Positions 1 to 13,373 of a stretch of 64,000 nucleotides of DNA are shown here, one piece after another. Every line of letters begins with the position of its first letter. Within the stretch, counting starts at the first letter, position 1. The DNA is from Hydractinia symbiolongicarpus. Taxonomy: Eukaryota > Cnidaria > Hydrozoa > Anthoathecata > Hydractiniidae. The stretch is taken from assembly GCF_029227915.1 (NCBI RefSeq), contig NC_079882.1, forward strand, positions 23,315,001 through 23,379,000. The letters run 5' to 3'. The notes beneath the pieces were generated by a model. It did no database searches and was not told the DNA's origin. It saw nothing but the letters and a program-made list of their open reading frames with translations. Both the position numbers and the translations under genes were made by a program.

Positions 1-3000
1 TTTTTTCATTGCTCTCTTTAAAATCTTTGGTTTCATTGTCTGAATTGGAGGAGTTTTCTTTCGTTGTCTTAGTTTCTAAAAAACAAATTTTTTTTAAAAT
101 TTCAAACACAAAAAAGGAGCATAATATTCTTCTTTTTTTTTTAACACTCCAATTGCTTTTAGTTAATTATTTATTTATAGTAAATTACCTATTTTTTAAC
201 ATTACTCGTTTTTTTAATTCGAACACGTACTACATAATTCGTGAGCTAGCCGCCTCAAAAGAAAAAAGAAAATGGGACAATTAGTAAATTAAAAAGTACA
301 TTGCTGACATTTTTTTATTCTCATGCCTAGCGGGCACTTTTTGTTTGTTAAATTAGCTCATTTTTGCACCTCGATTCGTAGAAGCCAGTAAAGATTAGCA
401 TATCTCCCCAGCCAATAGCGGTCAACGTCATTCGGTAAAGTTAAAATTTAACGCCCATCTCGATTAAAAGTAACTCTTATACAAGAATTCCTATATAATA
501 TTTTGAAATAACGGCTCCTACTAAAAAGCATTTTTGATATGAAAAGGGGCGTTTCAGTTTGTACCTCTTTTGTTACCATTTAAAGATAAAATGTTCATTT
601 GTTACTTGTTGGATTAACTAAAATCTACCAGTTTAGCAAGAAAGGATTAAATTTGAAGAAAAATTAAGCATTAAATAAGCAATCAGCTAGGTTTAATATC
701 TATATATCTAGGCTGTTACAAGTTGTAACTTTCTCAAGACAACACAAATAAAAAAAATAGCTTTCTGATCATTCCCTGCGCCTTGATAGTAATAAAATTC
801 ATCATCATTCAAATACAAAGCTAGGAGAGTGGATAATTTGGATTACTGAGATTAACCACACAAAAATGTGGCTGAGGTTGCTAAAAATATAAAGCAGTAA
901 GGAGGCTAAACATCATTTAAAATATATTTAAAATTAAGTAGAATAAAATTTACGAATCATTCTTCTTGATTAGCGACCCAAATAAAAATCGCGTCGGGCG
1001 TTTTATTTAATATTCACAGTGATAAATGCTTAAATGTTTCTTGAATGTATTTTAGGCAACATACAAAAAAATTAATAAAAGAATATACATAATTTTTTTT
1101 ATTTTTATTTTAAATGAGTTTTGCTCTTCTCTAATTGTTTATTTCCAGCTTCACGGTTTCGCATTCTACTTAAAGGGATGTTGTGTTCACACGAAACAGA
1201 TTTATAAAATAAAAATTTAAAATAATACTTTTATTCCGGTCTACGCCATTCACAGTGCCTCGAATATTCAAATCAGTTTCGGCGAACTCGGTTATCAATT
1301 CTTTCTGTCTCTCAGTGAGGTATCTAAGGAGGAGAGAAAGAATTCATAAGAAAAACAAGCAAATATATATATTTGTGTGTATAAATAACATAGTCGAATT
1401 AGGAACCACTTTAAAAGCACTTGTCCATGAATAGATTAAACTTATTTTTGGTTCAACGGGACAGACCTATCGATTATAAAAAAACACATGTTTGATGATT
1501 CTATGAGTGGGTTTTAGTTATTACCACACCAATATCAAACCGCAAAAAATCAGCTTTCATAGCTTATATCTCTCCTTCTTGTATAGCGTGGGAAATATCT
1601 AACAATTTTTGTTCTATTGAAGGCGGTAGCTGGTGACGTGTATATAGCTAGTCACCGAGTAACAATTCCATTGAGATGTCGTTGTTACGTGTATATAGCT
1701 AGTCATGAAGTAAAAATTCCATCGAGACGTTGTTGTTATAATTACGTCACAATAATTGCGTAACACGCACAGTAATTAATATTTTATCTTAAGCTAATTA
1801 TCTTATTGGGGTGTGTTTTGTTGCGACAGGACAACAGACGCATGTGGGAGAGGAATGACTCACACAATTGACATGGAATGTTGACACAATAACAAGTTTA
1901 CCCTAACGACGTAGGGTTTCCAACTGAGAAACACTTTCTTGATAAATTCAAATAAATCCTGGTCATATTATTTATCCTTTGATATTTGATATGTTTTATA
2001 ATGTACTTTATGATTCGAAATGATTTATTTTCCTTGTTTCTACTTTAAATTTATCATAGAAATACGAATGGAAGTCCCCATTTTCTCCTAAAATTTCCTG
2101 ATATTCGAGTTTGGTTCAAAAATCGAAAGGCGTATGCTAAACGTCAATGCAACGTCAAGGAAACGTTAAATCCTTTGGCGATTTAATATTCTGATTTGTC
2201 TACGTGCTTGACTGGAGTGTGTGTTCGAGTGCTTCTGATTTCAGTGGTTGACCATAGGTACTTACATAATACAACTTTTAATCCTAGCATTTAGGGGAGG
2301 AAGGAAGGGGGTAAAACTAAACCGCGGGTTGACATTTAGGTTAAACTTTTCAATTTGTGACTCATCCCCCCAAAAATAGTCAAGTTCAAATTTTTTGATA
2401 ATTCTCAAACTTTTTGTTGTCGTCGATAATTCCTTGAGTTCATAGATTCCGCGGTTGGTTGAAACCCTGTAAAGCAGACAAATTTGTAAACCAACAATAA
2501 TTAACAACAAATTATTTCGTACTTTGGCAAGTGTATTTTGATGTTTATATAATGATCCCCTTTGCCATGTCCATTCAAGCGTGCAATACCCCTCCCAATC
2601 AAACGCATTTGTTGATGTGACTGGGTGCCAGCTTGTATCTAAAAATGATAATAAAAATATTAGCATTTTGTTGTCAGTGCAAACTAGTTGCTTCCTTAAA
2701 AACTTTCACGATCGATTTACTATTTTTTTCCAAGTGCAAGTAAACTAACCCGGTACAACCTTCTAACTTGACCTTTGTTTTATTTTAAAAAAGCTTTTCA
2801 GCAAGAGCTCTGTTAAATAAGTTTTCTTTTTTTTAATTTTCTCTATATGTGGCGAGCAGTAGAAAGCACCTTACAAGCATTCCTGATTACTTTTTTTTGT
2901 TTTTTTTAACATTTCGCAAAAATCTCTGCAAGCAATTGCCAATTTCACTAACTGCTTTACTTTCCTCGCCTCTGCTTTGGGATTAAGCTTGTTGGCGATG

Positions 3001-6000
3001 TCAATATTCGTTTTTTTAAAAAAAAATGCTCAATTAGCGAAAAAAAAATCTTCGCGAAATCTCTGAAATAAACCTATTCGCGAAAAAACTTAAGGTAGTG
3101 TAATGTAAAATTAAGTTCAAAATTGACTTTAAAGCAATATATTTATAGACATCTGAACACGTAGTGAACCCGAAACAAGTATGTGTGAAAATTAGTACTT
3201 ACCCTAACATCAATATCACCATACAAACCAGAAACGGTGAGGTTACCACCAAGAATGGCCTAAAATTTGTAACAATAATTTAAACAACACGATGATGAAA
3301 CCTAACAATCATAGCAAGTACCGCTAATGAAGCAATCAGGTGTTGCTATGTTACCTGCGCGAAGCTCACATAAATGTCGGAAAAAACGTCAGAGCCTTCT
3401 CTTTGGAAAATTTTACTCTCAGCAACCTATAAACAAAGTACAGAAAATAGAAATCATGCACAAATCTTCCGCATTCTGTTAAGTGTGAAGTGTCCAAATT
3501 CGAAGTTTTATAACTATAACCCGCAGTTTCACCATTACTCATTATACTAGTCGGTGGCCCGTGGAAAAATCCACGGGTTCACCTGCCCTTTCTTTATCTC
3601 ATTGCGTGCATCTCGATACTTGCGTTACTATTTTGCGTGACAGACAGACGTAAACGGGTATTATAACATAGATTTTAGGTAATGTTTTATTTGAATACAA
3701 TTTAAGAACAAACAAGAAAAGAAAACATGCAAACCTTAAATGTGACATACATCTCTCCATACGAGACAGGAACTCTGACAGTTTGACCATGTTCTATGCC
3801 TGTATTGTAAAAATAAAAGTTTAGGTTGGGGAAAAATACACAGAAAATCGGACAGCATTAATCAAATTCTTCAGTTACAGAAAAAAAATGCAAAGAATCT
3901 TAAAAGGCGAAACAATAATAACCAATACGAGACTTAAGTTTGAGGATTCAGGTAGGTCAGGGTGTAGTCAATCAGAAATTTAAAAAATGTCAACTTTAGA
4001 AGAATATGTCACTTCTAAATAAAAGAGATTAACCAAATAATCGAACTTTTTCGTCATCAAACACAAAAGACTTTTGTTTATTAGTAAAAACGCACACAAC
4101 AAGTTAACTGGATTTGCTGAACAAACAAGCCACACAGAAGTTTGACGAGAATTTAGTGACGAAGCAACATTGGTATAGGCACCGTACCTGCTGGGACGGG
4201 GATAGTGACGGTTTTGTTTTCCAACACACTTCCTTTTCCATGACACTTTCTGCAAGGATCTTTTATGATAGTGCCCTGTCCTTTGCACCGTTGACAAGTT
4301 GACATCATGTTAAAGAAACCAGTTGAAATATGCTCCTATTAAAAAAAAATAAAAAAATAAAAAAACGTTAGATTATTATTCCACAAGTAACTAACTTCAA
4401 ATCAAAAATACAACATTTTCAACACAGACATTCTATAACGAACTGTTTCCTTGTCTCTGTAGTCCTAACGGTTAAAACTTTAAACTATATTGTTAATAAG
4501 AAATGCACTCGTCGCAAAATGGACTCGAAAGGATTTTTTTGCTTTGACTGCTATAATTACGCAAAATAACTCCTCGCAACAAAAAATTGTTTCAAATATT
4601 TTAAACAGGATATTTGATGCTGCTTCATGTACAAAATAAATACTCGCTAACTTTTAAAAAAATCCACCGCTGGTAAAAATGTACTGAAGATTTACTTCTT
4701 GTATTATTTAAAAAAGAATTTACAAGTCAAATTTTAAAACCTTTTCTGTCTTGGCAGTAGTTAAAATACGTCTCAAAGTTCCACGTATAAATCAAAATAC
4801 ACAACCTTTGTACTTGTGTCAACTTCACTTAAAAGCTCAGGTATTCGCATACAAACTGAAAACTAACCAATTAAATTTTTTTGGCTTTATAGCTTACTAG
4901 GTTTTTCAAAAAAATATACAGATTTATAGACAACTTTCAAGCCCTTTCATATGTAGTCAGCAGGAGATTAGTCTCTTTAGGAAGAATTTGAAACCAATAA
5001 ATACATTGCTCGTAGTAATTACCTGACCAGTACCATTACATTTCGGACATGTATGAAGAGTGGTTCCAGGTTCAGCTTTCTTGCCATTACATCTTTTACA
5101 CAGAGATTCCATTTGAACACGAATATCTTTGTTTACTCCAAGAACAGACTCCATGAAAGACAAACTCAACACGTAGTTCTGTAAGAAACATAACGTTCAG
5201 AAGCTTACAGGCTTAAACAAATATGATCCTATTTACAGCCCTAGATGGCGTTAATTTTCACTATACGAGCACGGTTAAAAAAGCCAGTGATAAATTTGTG
5301 TTGGGTGAAAAGGGCCGACAAGATTACTTTCATAAGGAAAATCATACTCAACAAACTTATAATGTTTCCAAAATGTTATAGTAATCACAATGAACAAACC
5401 TGTGTTGCTCTCGCTTCTTCGAATCCAAATGGTGAAGAAAACCCACTTGCACGACCTCCGAAAAACTGTTTAAATATATCGTCTGTATTCATTCCTTGAA
5501 AGGGGCCTCCCGCTCCAAATGGATCTTGACCACCTGGGCCTCCTCCTAAATGTTACAAGAGTAAAAAAATGTATTTACATCAATACAGATCTAAAGTATT
5601 TTCCAACCAACAGTGGCAATGAGAAAGTTACAAAATGTGTGTTCTCAAGAAAGACGTGACTTGCATCAATATTGAGAGTACTTTCTCATATTTCATATGT
5701 TCTGCAGCTACATAATCGACAAAAACTGCAGGAACAGCAACTGCAGGAAATTTTCTAAATTCAGAAACAAAATAACATTGTGCAGCTTTTTTTATAAAAC
5801 ATTTATCCCTTCCTATCACTGTTTTCGACACTCGATAGTTTGGGATAGCGACTGATTTTTCAAATTGATCTATGCTGAGACAGTTTATAACTGAAAACAC
5901 TGCACATTACATCGCACCAAGTGGAACTATCAAATCTCTTACTAAACCAACTATATTTTCTCAAAATGACCTACCAAATGAATCTCTTGTCAAAATAACC

Positions 6001-9000
6001 TCATTATCAGTGTTTAAATAAGATCTTTCTCCCTCAAATTCTAACTTCTAGAGGACATTACATTCCTAATATAGATCCTGAAGTGATGAATTACAAAGGT
6101 GTATACCTACTCTAGTAATAAAACTAAACACTACATTTTAGTAAACTACCTCAGAAGTGGAAAAAATACATTGTGAAAATCTCTCTGAAAAAACCCACAC
6201 TCTGAATTCATTGTTGGGCTGAATCCTAGTTTAGTCTATTACTTCTAGTTGCAAAAAGTTAAATTTAGAAAAACCTACCAGCGCCACTAAAATCTGTTTG
6301 GCCATATTGGTCGTATGCATTTCGCTTTTTAGCATCACTTAAGATCTAAAGAAAGTAAGACAAAATTCTATATCCTCCAGACTTCAAGTCTTTAAAACAC
6401 ATAATGTTTAATTTCCATAGACTTTCATGCAGAAAGTGTGCTGTATTTTGCTATCGAGTTTTACGAGTTAACATCAACATTCTTAATCATATGGCATTGT
6501 CTTGTGCGATATATGTGAGTTTTTCAGCTCTTGTATTCTAAACATTAGTTTTTGTCTTCTTTTTATTTAAACATTTTTGAGTTGTTTCCTAATTTTGTAC
6601 CATTCTACAAAGTATTGTGCAAATTAACTTTAACAATTTTTTATCTTTACTACAGTAAAACATAATCATATCATTTCGATACAGAAGTATTTAAAACTGA
6701 CTTTTCATATAACACAGCCATCTTACTGCACTTCTGTCTATAAGCCAAAAATGGTAGCTGCGAAGTGACAGGCAAATTCCTGTGGATTTTTGGCAGGCTT
6801 ACAACTAGTATAAAACAAATAGAAGCAGCCCTGATACTCTCTTAAATTATTACATACCTCATAAGCTTGTTGTATTTCCTGAAATTTTTCAGCAGCACCA
6901 GAATCTTTATTCGTGTCAGGATGATATTTTTTGGCCAACTAAGATAAAATCGATAAAACAAAAACATGAGTAGCTAAAATACATACACAGTACACATCCT
7001 CTAATTTTGTCCAATGTCCAGAAAATCAGTAGGATTATGTTAATGTTTAAATAGAAGAAAATATAGAAAAATGTCTATCCAATAAACATATCAAAAGGTA
7101 TGCAAGTTTGAATGTTTTTAATCTGCTAGATTTACAGTGGTTGGATAGCAAATCTACCTTGGTAGATGCTGTTTATCTAAGACATCATTATTCACAAATC
7201 ATTGTCAAAGTATTTGGTTCGAAAGTTAAACAATTCAATACAGAGATAACAGTCATTTTAAATGGGCCATTAGTGTCAGTAAAGTCTTTAAAAAGCCTAA
7301 TAAATCTCAGTGTTGAAAACGAAAATAATTTTATGAATTCAGAATTAAAAATTGGAACACAAAGGGAATACATATAACCTTGGAAAACAATATACCCTCA
7401 TAAAAACAAAACCAGACATCGAAATATTGTGTGGGGCAGTAAGTACCTGTAGAATGCATAGTTTGTTAATCCCTTAATTGCATCCTTCTCTCTTTATTTC
7501 CTGATTATACAGGGGTTTCTAACAGATAATATATTTTATACTAACATTTCGAGAAATTTGTTTAACAAATAATACATACTTGATAATATGACTTTTTTAT
7601 ATCTGCACTGGTAGCATTTTTGGAAATGCCAAGAATAGAATAGTAGTCTTTTCGATCTGAGACAGCTAAAATGTCAACATAAGTTATGTTAACTAGTGTG
7701 TAATAGAGAAACTTGCAAACATTAACTATTTTTGCAAGTTTCTTTATTATAAAGTAAGGACATAAATTATGGAATGGAGACGTTTGAATCAATTGTTTTT
7801 TACTTTGCCATGCACAATGAAAACCATAGTTATGCAGAATTATATTGCCACCATGCAATATAGTTCCTATACAATGCTACAATTCATTTTTATTAAAGAA
7901 TGTAACTTTTACCTGAAGTTTGAAATAATCTTGAATATATTTCCTTAGATAATGACGCCTTCTGGAAGTCTAAACAATAAAACAGTAGTTTAAAAGGATT
8001 GTCTCTCACACCTTTTTGTTTGAAATAAAAAAAATATATATACAGCATAGTAATAGCTGAGCAGCATGTTGTCACTCATCAATTGCCAAGACGAATGCTG
8101 ACAAAAATTCACAAAAACTCCTGATCTACGTTAGCAACTTCTTGCCAACCTGGCTTTTCTTTAACTTGCATGTAGCTGAACTTACAGAAATTTTATTCAT
8201 ATTTTCTCTGTAATTCAACTGTTGTTCGTCTATAGGAATGGCGGTAAAACAAAACATAAAATGTTGACATAAAACACAAGTTTGCCAACGCAAAGCAGGA
8301 TAATTTCATTTTAGGTGCAAATTTTGGCTGACAAATTGAATCAAAAAACCTGCTGAGTAAGAATGACAAGGTGGTGGTTTGTATCTGCCAGATTGTAGTC
8401 ATGCAATTTTTTATAATTTATTACAAATTTATTTCTATATTTATGATATATGTTGAAATATAAATATGCCTATAAATCATAACATGGCTGCTTGTGTTCC
8501 ATAAGTGCAAATGGATTTTCTTAATTGAAATAAAGTTGTGTCATTTTATAGGAAGAGAGATTCATTTCGATTTTTATATTTAAGAGTCAATAGTGATACA
8601 ACAGGGATAAAAGATGTTTTCAGCAAGACTTTTAGAATTGACATGTTACAAGCTTATTTTGTAGGTTGATGTCATTACAAATTATAATGTAATATAAATA
8701 TATTGCTTTCATTATATTTTATGTTTTTATAATTATTTTTGGTAAAGAATAATTTCCAACTGAAATTTAAAAAATGAGACAATCTTATCCAGCATCAACC
8801 TTATTTCCAGGGATCTTTGTTTGTTTTAACAAACAAAGATCCCTTCTTAATTGATGACAATTGATGAATTATATTGTCAATATCAATTTGAAGATCCTAT
8901 CTGTTGTTTCAAAATTTGTCATGGATTTTAAAAGTTCAGATGGATACTATAAATGTACTTCCATGTATATTTTCTCAAAACATTATTTTTCAGTCCTTGA

Positions 9001-12000
9001 AAGGAATGCTGCTTTTTGGTGAACATTACATAGGTACATTGAGAGCTATTCAAGTCCCCAGTATACTCATTTTATCAACACTGAGATAACATGTGTGTTG
9101 GAAATAATGAAGCTCCCAACAATGTTTAGTTGAAGCAGAAATTGAGGCATCAGTTGTGATACTGAAATTTTACTTTATTAGCAACAAGGATTGCATCAGT
9201 TTGGGATTAAACACAGATATAGAAAACCTCTTAAAAGAAAAACTGTTTCCAAATTTTGTAAACTTGTTTTTTTTGTTCGTTTGTTTGTGTGTTTTCTTAA
9301 AATAGATATTTTTCGGGCTTCGAAACTGTACAGTTGTTTAATGGTCATTTGTCCTCTGCATTTCATACTGTCCCCAATCACATTCCGTTCAGTGATAGTA
9401 GATTTTTTACTTCCTTCTACGCACTAGATTTGCTCTTTACATATTTTAAAATTTTGTGGCAAGAGTATTGTAAGAGTACCCCCCCCCCCCCCCTCCTCTA
9501 TTATTAACACAAAGGCCCTATTAATTTAAACTTGTATCCAAAGACATCAGAAAGCACTTCGTTGTTGTTGTTAAAAAATATATATGGAACCTACTAAAAA
9601 GCATTGTTAAATAGTTACAACAAACTGATAGTCAGAAAAAGGTAAAGCAAATTAAATTGTGCCCTTGCAATTCAATTTGTCTACTTTATCTGCCTTTGAT
9701 AGCAACCACATATAACTAAAAATACCTGGTAATTTTGGAACTTTCAAAATAAGTCTCTCTAATTTTCTATCGTTGTCATTTGCCACCACCTTAGTTTATT
9801 GAGTTTAGTTTCAACTTCAAATGCTATTTTCTAATAGGTTTTGACCAGCAGAAACATGAATTTAGATATTTTAATGAATAAACTGAATGTAACTTTTAAA
9901 AGAAATAGAAACTGGCTGCAAACTAAAACTATATACATAAAATGAGCAATTGCTGTTTCAAGCCAAATCAAATAATCTGTCTTACTTAAAATAGATATCT
10001 AAGAAGCAATAATTTACTCAGGAGTAGACAAAACTGAACCCTTTTTACTAGGGAATTTTCAACCCCCTAATTTTGCAAAATTTTAGAACTTCAAAAGGAA
10101 GAGGAGAGGGGGAGGGGATTTCAATGGCATATTTTCAGAGGTAAATTTAAAAGACTTTAATTCATCTTTCCTGGAAAGATGAATTAAAGTAAAGGAAGAC
10201 TGGAATCCAGTCTTCCTGGGTTTTTATTTTCAGTGCAGCAAGTTATAACCGTATATAAAATATATTGTTATTTATTATCACTTTTAATAATTCTATTGTA
10301 TTGAAGAAATCAAACGTAACGCGTGTAAAAAACGTAAAAAGAGTTGAAAGTATTAAGAATATCAAAACATCTTGTGTTCTGATTCACTTTGGTATGCGCA
10401 AAACATACATATCACTAGGCGAATGAAAACTTTCCGTTGTAAATAAGTTGAAATCATTGTGTTTCGCACTACAATTTTTATGTGAATCAAATCTGTCCAC
10501 TTTGCAGATAATTTTGACCAATTATCGTCTTACTTGCATCGCGCATTGGTAACTTTAGCCCAAACCTCGTGTGGCACTATTTGTTGTTTTAAATAATGGA
10601 TTTCAGCCATTCACAGCGCAGGGAAAAAATAAATATGGCGGACGAACACATCACCTAAAAAGGCGACACTTAACCTAATTAGGTTATATATTTCATTTTA
10701 ACATAATTCTTAGTTGCACGAACATATTGAGGCACGAGTGACAATTTTGGAATCATGGTCGCGTAGACTCACGGCTGTTTCGCTACGTTCAAACCGCGGA
10801 CAAAATTAAAATGGCTTCCACAATTTTTTTTGAAATTTTGTATTTTTATCATTTTTTAAGTTTTTATAACTTTTTTTGTATTGTTTTAATTTTACTGAAA
10901 TAAAAAGTATTAAAACGACCTACTTTTCTTCTTTTTTAATATATAAATATGTTATACATGTGTGTTATGGATTTCGAGTTATTTCGTCGAATAAAACACA
11001 CAAAATTAAAAAAAACATTATTTTTGGCGAAAGTATACCATCTTTCCAACCTCGTGGCAACGCCGCGCTACTAGCTACGGACTTGAAAATTGGTATGGGG
11101 GGCCTGGAAACATGGTTCTATTGGCCGGTACCGTGCACCGTTCGTCTCGCAAACTATAAACTACTTAAATTTTAAGTTAAAGTCTTCTTTAGGCGCTAAA
11201 AAAGAGGAGAAAAAGTTGCCAAAGTGGTGCACGGCGATTTGATGTAGTGTGATCCCTTTTCTGTCTAATTAAATAATTATCTAAACTTCTAAGAGAGTCA
11301 TAGCGATGCCATTTAATGTTTTGTTAGGTATGGTTTTTCTCAAAAAAATTACGGCGGCGTGGTGTTTACCTTGGACTTGATTGCTCGACCCGGGAATCCT
11401 GGTTCGAAACCGGAATTTTTTCGAAAATGTTGGAATAAGCGAGACAACGGTGTCTTTGCAATTTTTTAGCTAGCTAAAGTTTGGCAGAGCACAAGGTAAG
11501 GGACAAAACAGGAAACTACTTTATTTTGCAGGGATTTTATTATTATTTTTATGCTATTAGAGCACCCTTAAGTTTAAGAAATTGTTTTACAGCTTGTAAA
11601 ACTTTAAGCGTGGATAATTGTTATCTTTTTTAATCTTGCTTCTCCTGTTTTATATTTTTCTGTAAAGAGTAGCTATTTTTTGGTCCTACAGTTTTGCATT
11701 TTGTAGCTAAGTAACTTAATACTTCTTTTTTTTATTTAGTTAAGACTTTGGTGGGCTTTCTCAAGATGAAATTGTTAAAATCAAAGATGTTTTTAGCTAC
11801 CTAGCTAGCTAATCTTGGCTTTAACACAAGATTGGGTGCTATTTTATACAGTTTATAAAGAAACACAAAATGATTGCTTTGTATATATATAATAAATAAA
11901 ATATTTATGCACAACTTGAGGTATTTTCTTCTAGCATGATAAACTAAAATGTTGAAACCGTCGACTCTGAATGATGTTTTATTTAATATATAGATGTCAC

Positions 12001-13298
12001 ATATTTGGCCCGAAAAACCTTAGGACCAAAAGTGACCCTTTGGACAATTTCGGACAGTTTAATATTTCATCTACATCATCTTTAATGGCCTCAGAATCCA
12101 AAGTAATGTTTTTTATTTAGTTAATAAACAAACTTTAAGCATACATTAAGGCTCCATAGGCTGTTTTTCACATATTTCACACATTTGGCCCAAAAATAAC
12201 CCTTTGGGCAATTTCGGACAGACTAATATTTCATCTACATCATCCTTAATGGTCTTAGAATCCAAAGCAATGTTTTTTATTCAGTTAATAAATAAACTTT
12301 AAGCATATATTAAGGCTCTTAAGGCCGTTTTTCACATAGTTCTCACATTTGGCCCAAATATAACCCTTTGGACAATTTCGGACAGTAATATAATTAAGTA
12401 ATTTTCATTCCAGATATTTAACCTAACCTGTGGACCATAAAAAACATGTTTTTTTAACTTTATTCCAGAAATTTTGTGGAAGACATTTATCTAAATGATA
12501 ATTTTTAAGTCATTTTTAGATATTTTGGCCTAAATTTACCAATTTCGGACAGGTGTCCAAAAAAAAATTTCTTTTAATAATATGGACAATTTATCTAAGA
12601 TTATTATTCTTTTTACAGAATATAAAAATCTTATTTTGTTCTTGAGATATCCTATTTTAACTGAGAGGGTAAATCGAATTATTTTTTCGTAGCATTTTTG
12701 TCCGCTCCGAAACAGCTGTGGACTATCCATTCTGAACAAAGATTTTTTGCGATTTTTTCTTAGGAATGTGTGAAAAGCCATTAAATATTGTACTGTCTTA
12801 ACTAGGTTACATATGGCCTAACTAGGCTACAATGAGTCGCCTAAATAGGTGGTATGCCCTAATTAGCCTACTGTCGCCTAATTAAGTGAATACCCTGACT
12901 GAACAATATCATGTGACAAAACGCGCGTCTGCGAGAATACACACAGCATGAAGGCACAAAATTTAGCAGCAAATTTGTTAATTCAAGTTAGTCAAGAATC
13001 ATAAAACAATAAGAAAAAAATATTTTAAGCTGACAGGAAAGAATCGCGGGACTTAGAAAAAACACGTGAAAAAGTATCCGTCAGTGTGAAAGGAGTGTGC
13101 ACGCTACCAAAAGCAATATTGGCTATATATATACTTACTTTTAGAAAAGGCTGAAACTTTATTCACAGGTCTGAAATTGGAGTAATATCGAATTCCAATT
13201 TTTACATAATTGCTTTGGGTTTGAGCTATATCTTGTAATGTCGGCAAATGCAATTGTAAGAACGATGAAAACCTTTTAGCCGCAGACTTAGCTGCCAT
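1..13298 (-). CDS. DNAJA3: DNAJA3/Tid1 mitochondrial DnaJ (Hsp40), 3' end beyond the window
   Basis: Mitochondrial type I J-protein that stimulates matrix Hsp70 ATPase and binds unfolded clients. Exons, high to low: 13298-13139, 7969-7913, 7665-7580, 6938-6858, 6345-6279, 5545-5400, 5178-5023, 4335-4188, 3799-3735, 3426-3355, 3259-3203, 2638-2523, 1323-1229, 75-<1; all phases agree, giving 460 residues before the edge. The start is the first ATG ([10 protein letters not shown]), a basic presequence ending near FQTSA. The J domain runs from about residue 79 (DYYSILG) with HPD at 107-109. A Gly/Phe-rich linker follows (about 145-185). Four intact CxxCxGxG-type zinc motifs lie in exons 7 and 8 ([31 protein letters not shown]). 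The client-binding C-terminal region includes [14 protein letters not shown] and GKGDHYINI. The exon 13 donor (GTATTA) and the Ser/Asn-rich exon 14 are the least certain parts. Diverges from the IQUB-like gene. Confidence 0.93.
1636..1735. repeat. Short tandem duplication, 51-bp unit
   Basis: ACGTGTATATAGCTAGTCA begins at 1636 and again at 1687, followed by similar flanks (GAGTAACAATTCCAT versus AAGTAAAAATTCCAT, both ending in GTTGTT). Two diverged tandem copies inside the intron between DNAJA3 exons 13 and 12. Confidence 0.75.
2995..3105. repeat. TTCGCG-rich MITE-like fragment
   Basis: Contains CTTCGCGAAATCTCTGAAAT and ATTCGCGAAAAAACTTAAGG. The terminal TTAAGG next to TTCGCGAA resembles the end of the element at 20572-20812. 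Its left boundary is unclear; a TTTCGCAAAAATCTCTG segment lies at about 2912. Intronic in DNAJA3. Confidence 0.45.
3546..3676 (+). repeat. Dispersed hairpin repeat A, copy 1 (DNAJA3 intron 10-9)
   Basis: Starts near ACTAGTCGG and contains an 8-bp perfect inverted repeat with a 4-nt spacer at 3558-3577 (CCCGTGGA/TCCACGGG), then conserved words TTGCGTG, CTACTTGCG-like, GACAGACAGACG and a tail GGGTATTAT. The same order of words recurs at 57748-57880 and 57884-58012, and in diverged form near 38057. Short, non-coding, intronic; a MITE or other non-autonomous element is likely but the class is not identified. Confidence 0.75.
8809..8844. repeat. Perfect inverted repeat, 17-bp arms, 2-nt spacer
   Basis: Left arm 8809-8825 begins AGGGATCTTTG; right arm 8828-8844 is its exact reverse complement; spacer TT. 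Too short a loop for a typical pre-miRNA. Intronic. Confidence 0.9.
10154..10216. repeat. Two adjacent perfect hairpins
   Basis: First palindrome 10154-10190: 18-bp perfect arms (ACTTTAATTCATCTTTCC) around a single T. Second, starting three bases later, 10194-10216: 11-bp perfect arms (GGAAGACTGGA) around a single A. Both sit in DNAJA3 intron 1. The near-zero spacers suggest template-switch or fold-back origin; DNA-level function is unknown. Confidence 0.9.
12000..12560. repeat. Satellite-like tandem repeat, unit about 165-180 bp
   Basis: The phrase ATTTGGCCC...CCCTTTGG(A/G)CAATTTCGGACAG recurs near 12001, 12183 and 12345, and CAATTTCGGACAG appears a fourth time near 12540. Between copies the segments TTTCATCTACATCATC, AATCCAAAG and TTAATAAA(C/T)AAACTTTAAGCAT are conserved. 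Three full or near-full units plus a partial one, within DNAJA3 intron 1. Confidence 0.85.
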
Positions 13299-13373
13299 CT
13301 TTAAAACTGCAGCATGTAAACGGGGAGCCGATTCGTCAAAAATAAGAGGAACGGTAACAACGTACACTTTGTC

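Larger units (their letters stand above)
7970..13138 (-). other. DNAJA3 first intron (5.2 kb)
   Basis: Non-coding stretch between exon 1 and exon 2 on the minus strand. Open frames in it (for example 10876-11175, 12536-12781) match no recognised family and start with non-ATG codons or lack splice context. Contents that can be described: perfect hairpins at 8809-8844, 10154-10190 and 10194-10216, a poly-C run near 9480-9493, a satellite-like repeat at 12000-12560, and CTAATTAGG-rich segments at 10660-10690 and 12790-12895. Confidence 0.8.

Noticed and set aside
1636-1735. Possible CRISPR-like direct repeats
   Set aside because: Only two adjacent copies without spacers, in a eukaryotic intron; a simple tandem duplication.
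8809-10216. The hairpins in DNAJA3 intron 1 as microRNA precursors
   Set aside because: Arms of 11-18 bp with a 1-2 nt spacer are too short and too tight for Drosha/Dicer-type precursors.
10876-11175. 99-codon open frame in DNAJA3 intron 1
   Set aside because: Starts with a non-ATG codon, low-complexity first half, no homology recognised, and no splice-site support.
11330-11420. tRNA-like stretch with GGTTCGAAACC
   Set aside because: A B-box-like word is present, but no cloverleaf with acceptor stem or A box could be drawn; at most a SINE fragment.
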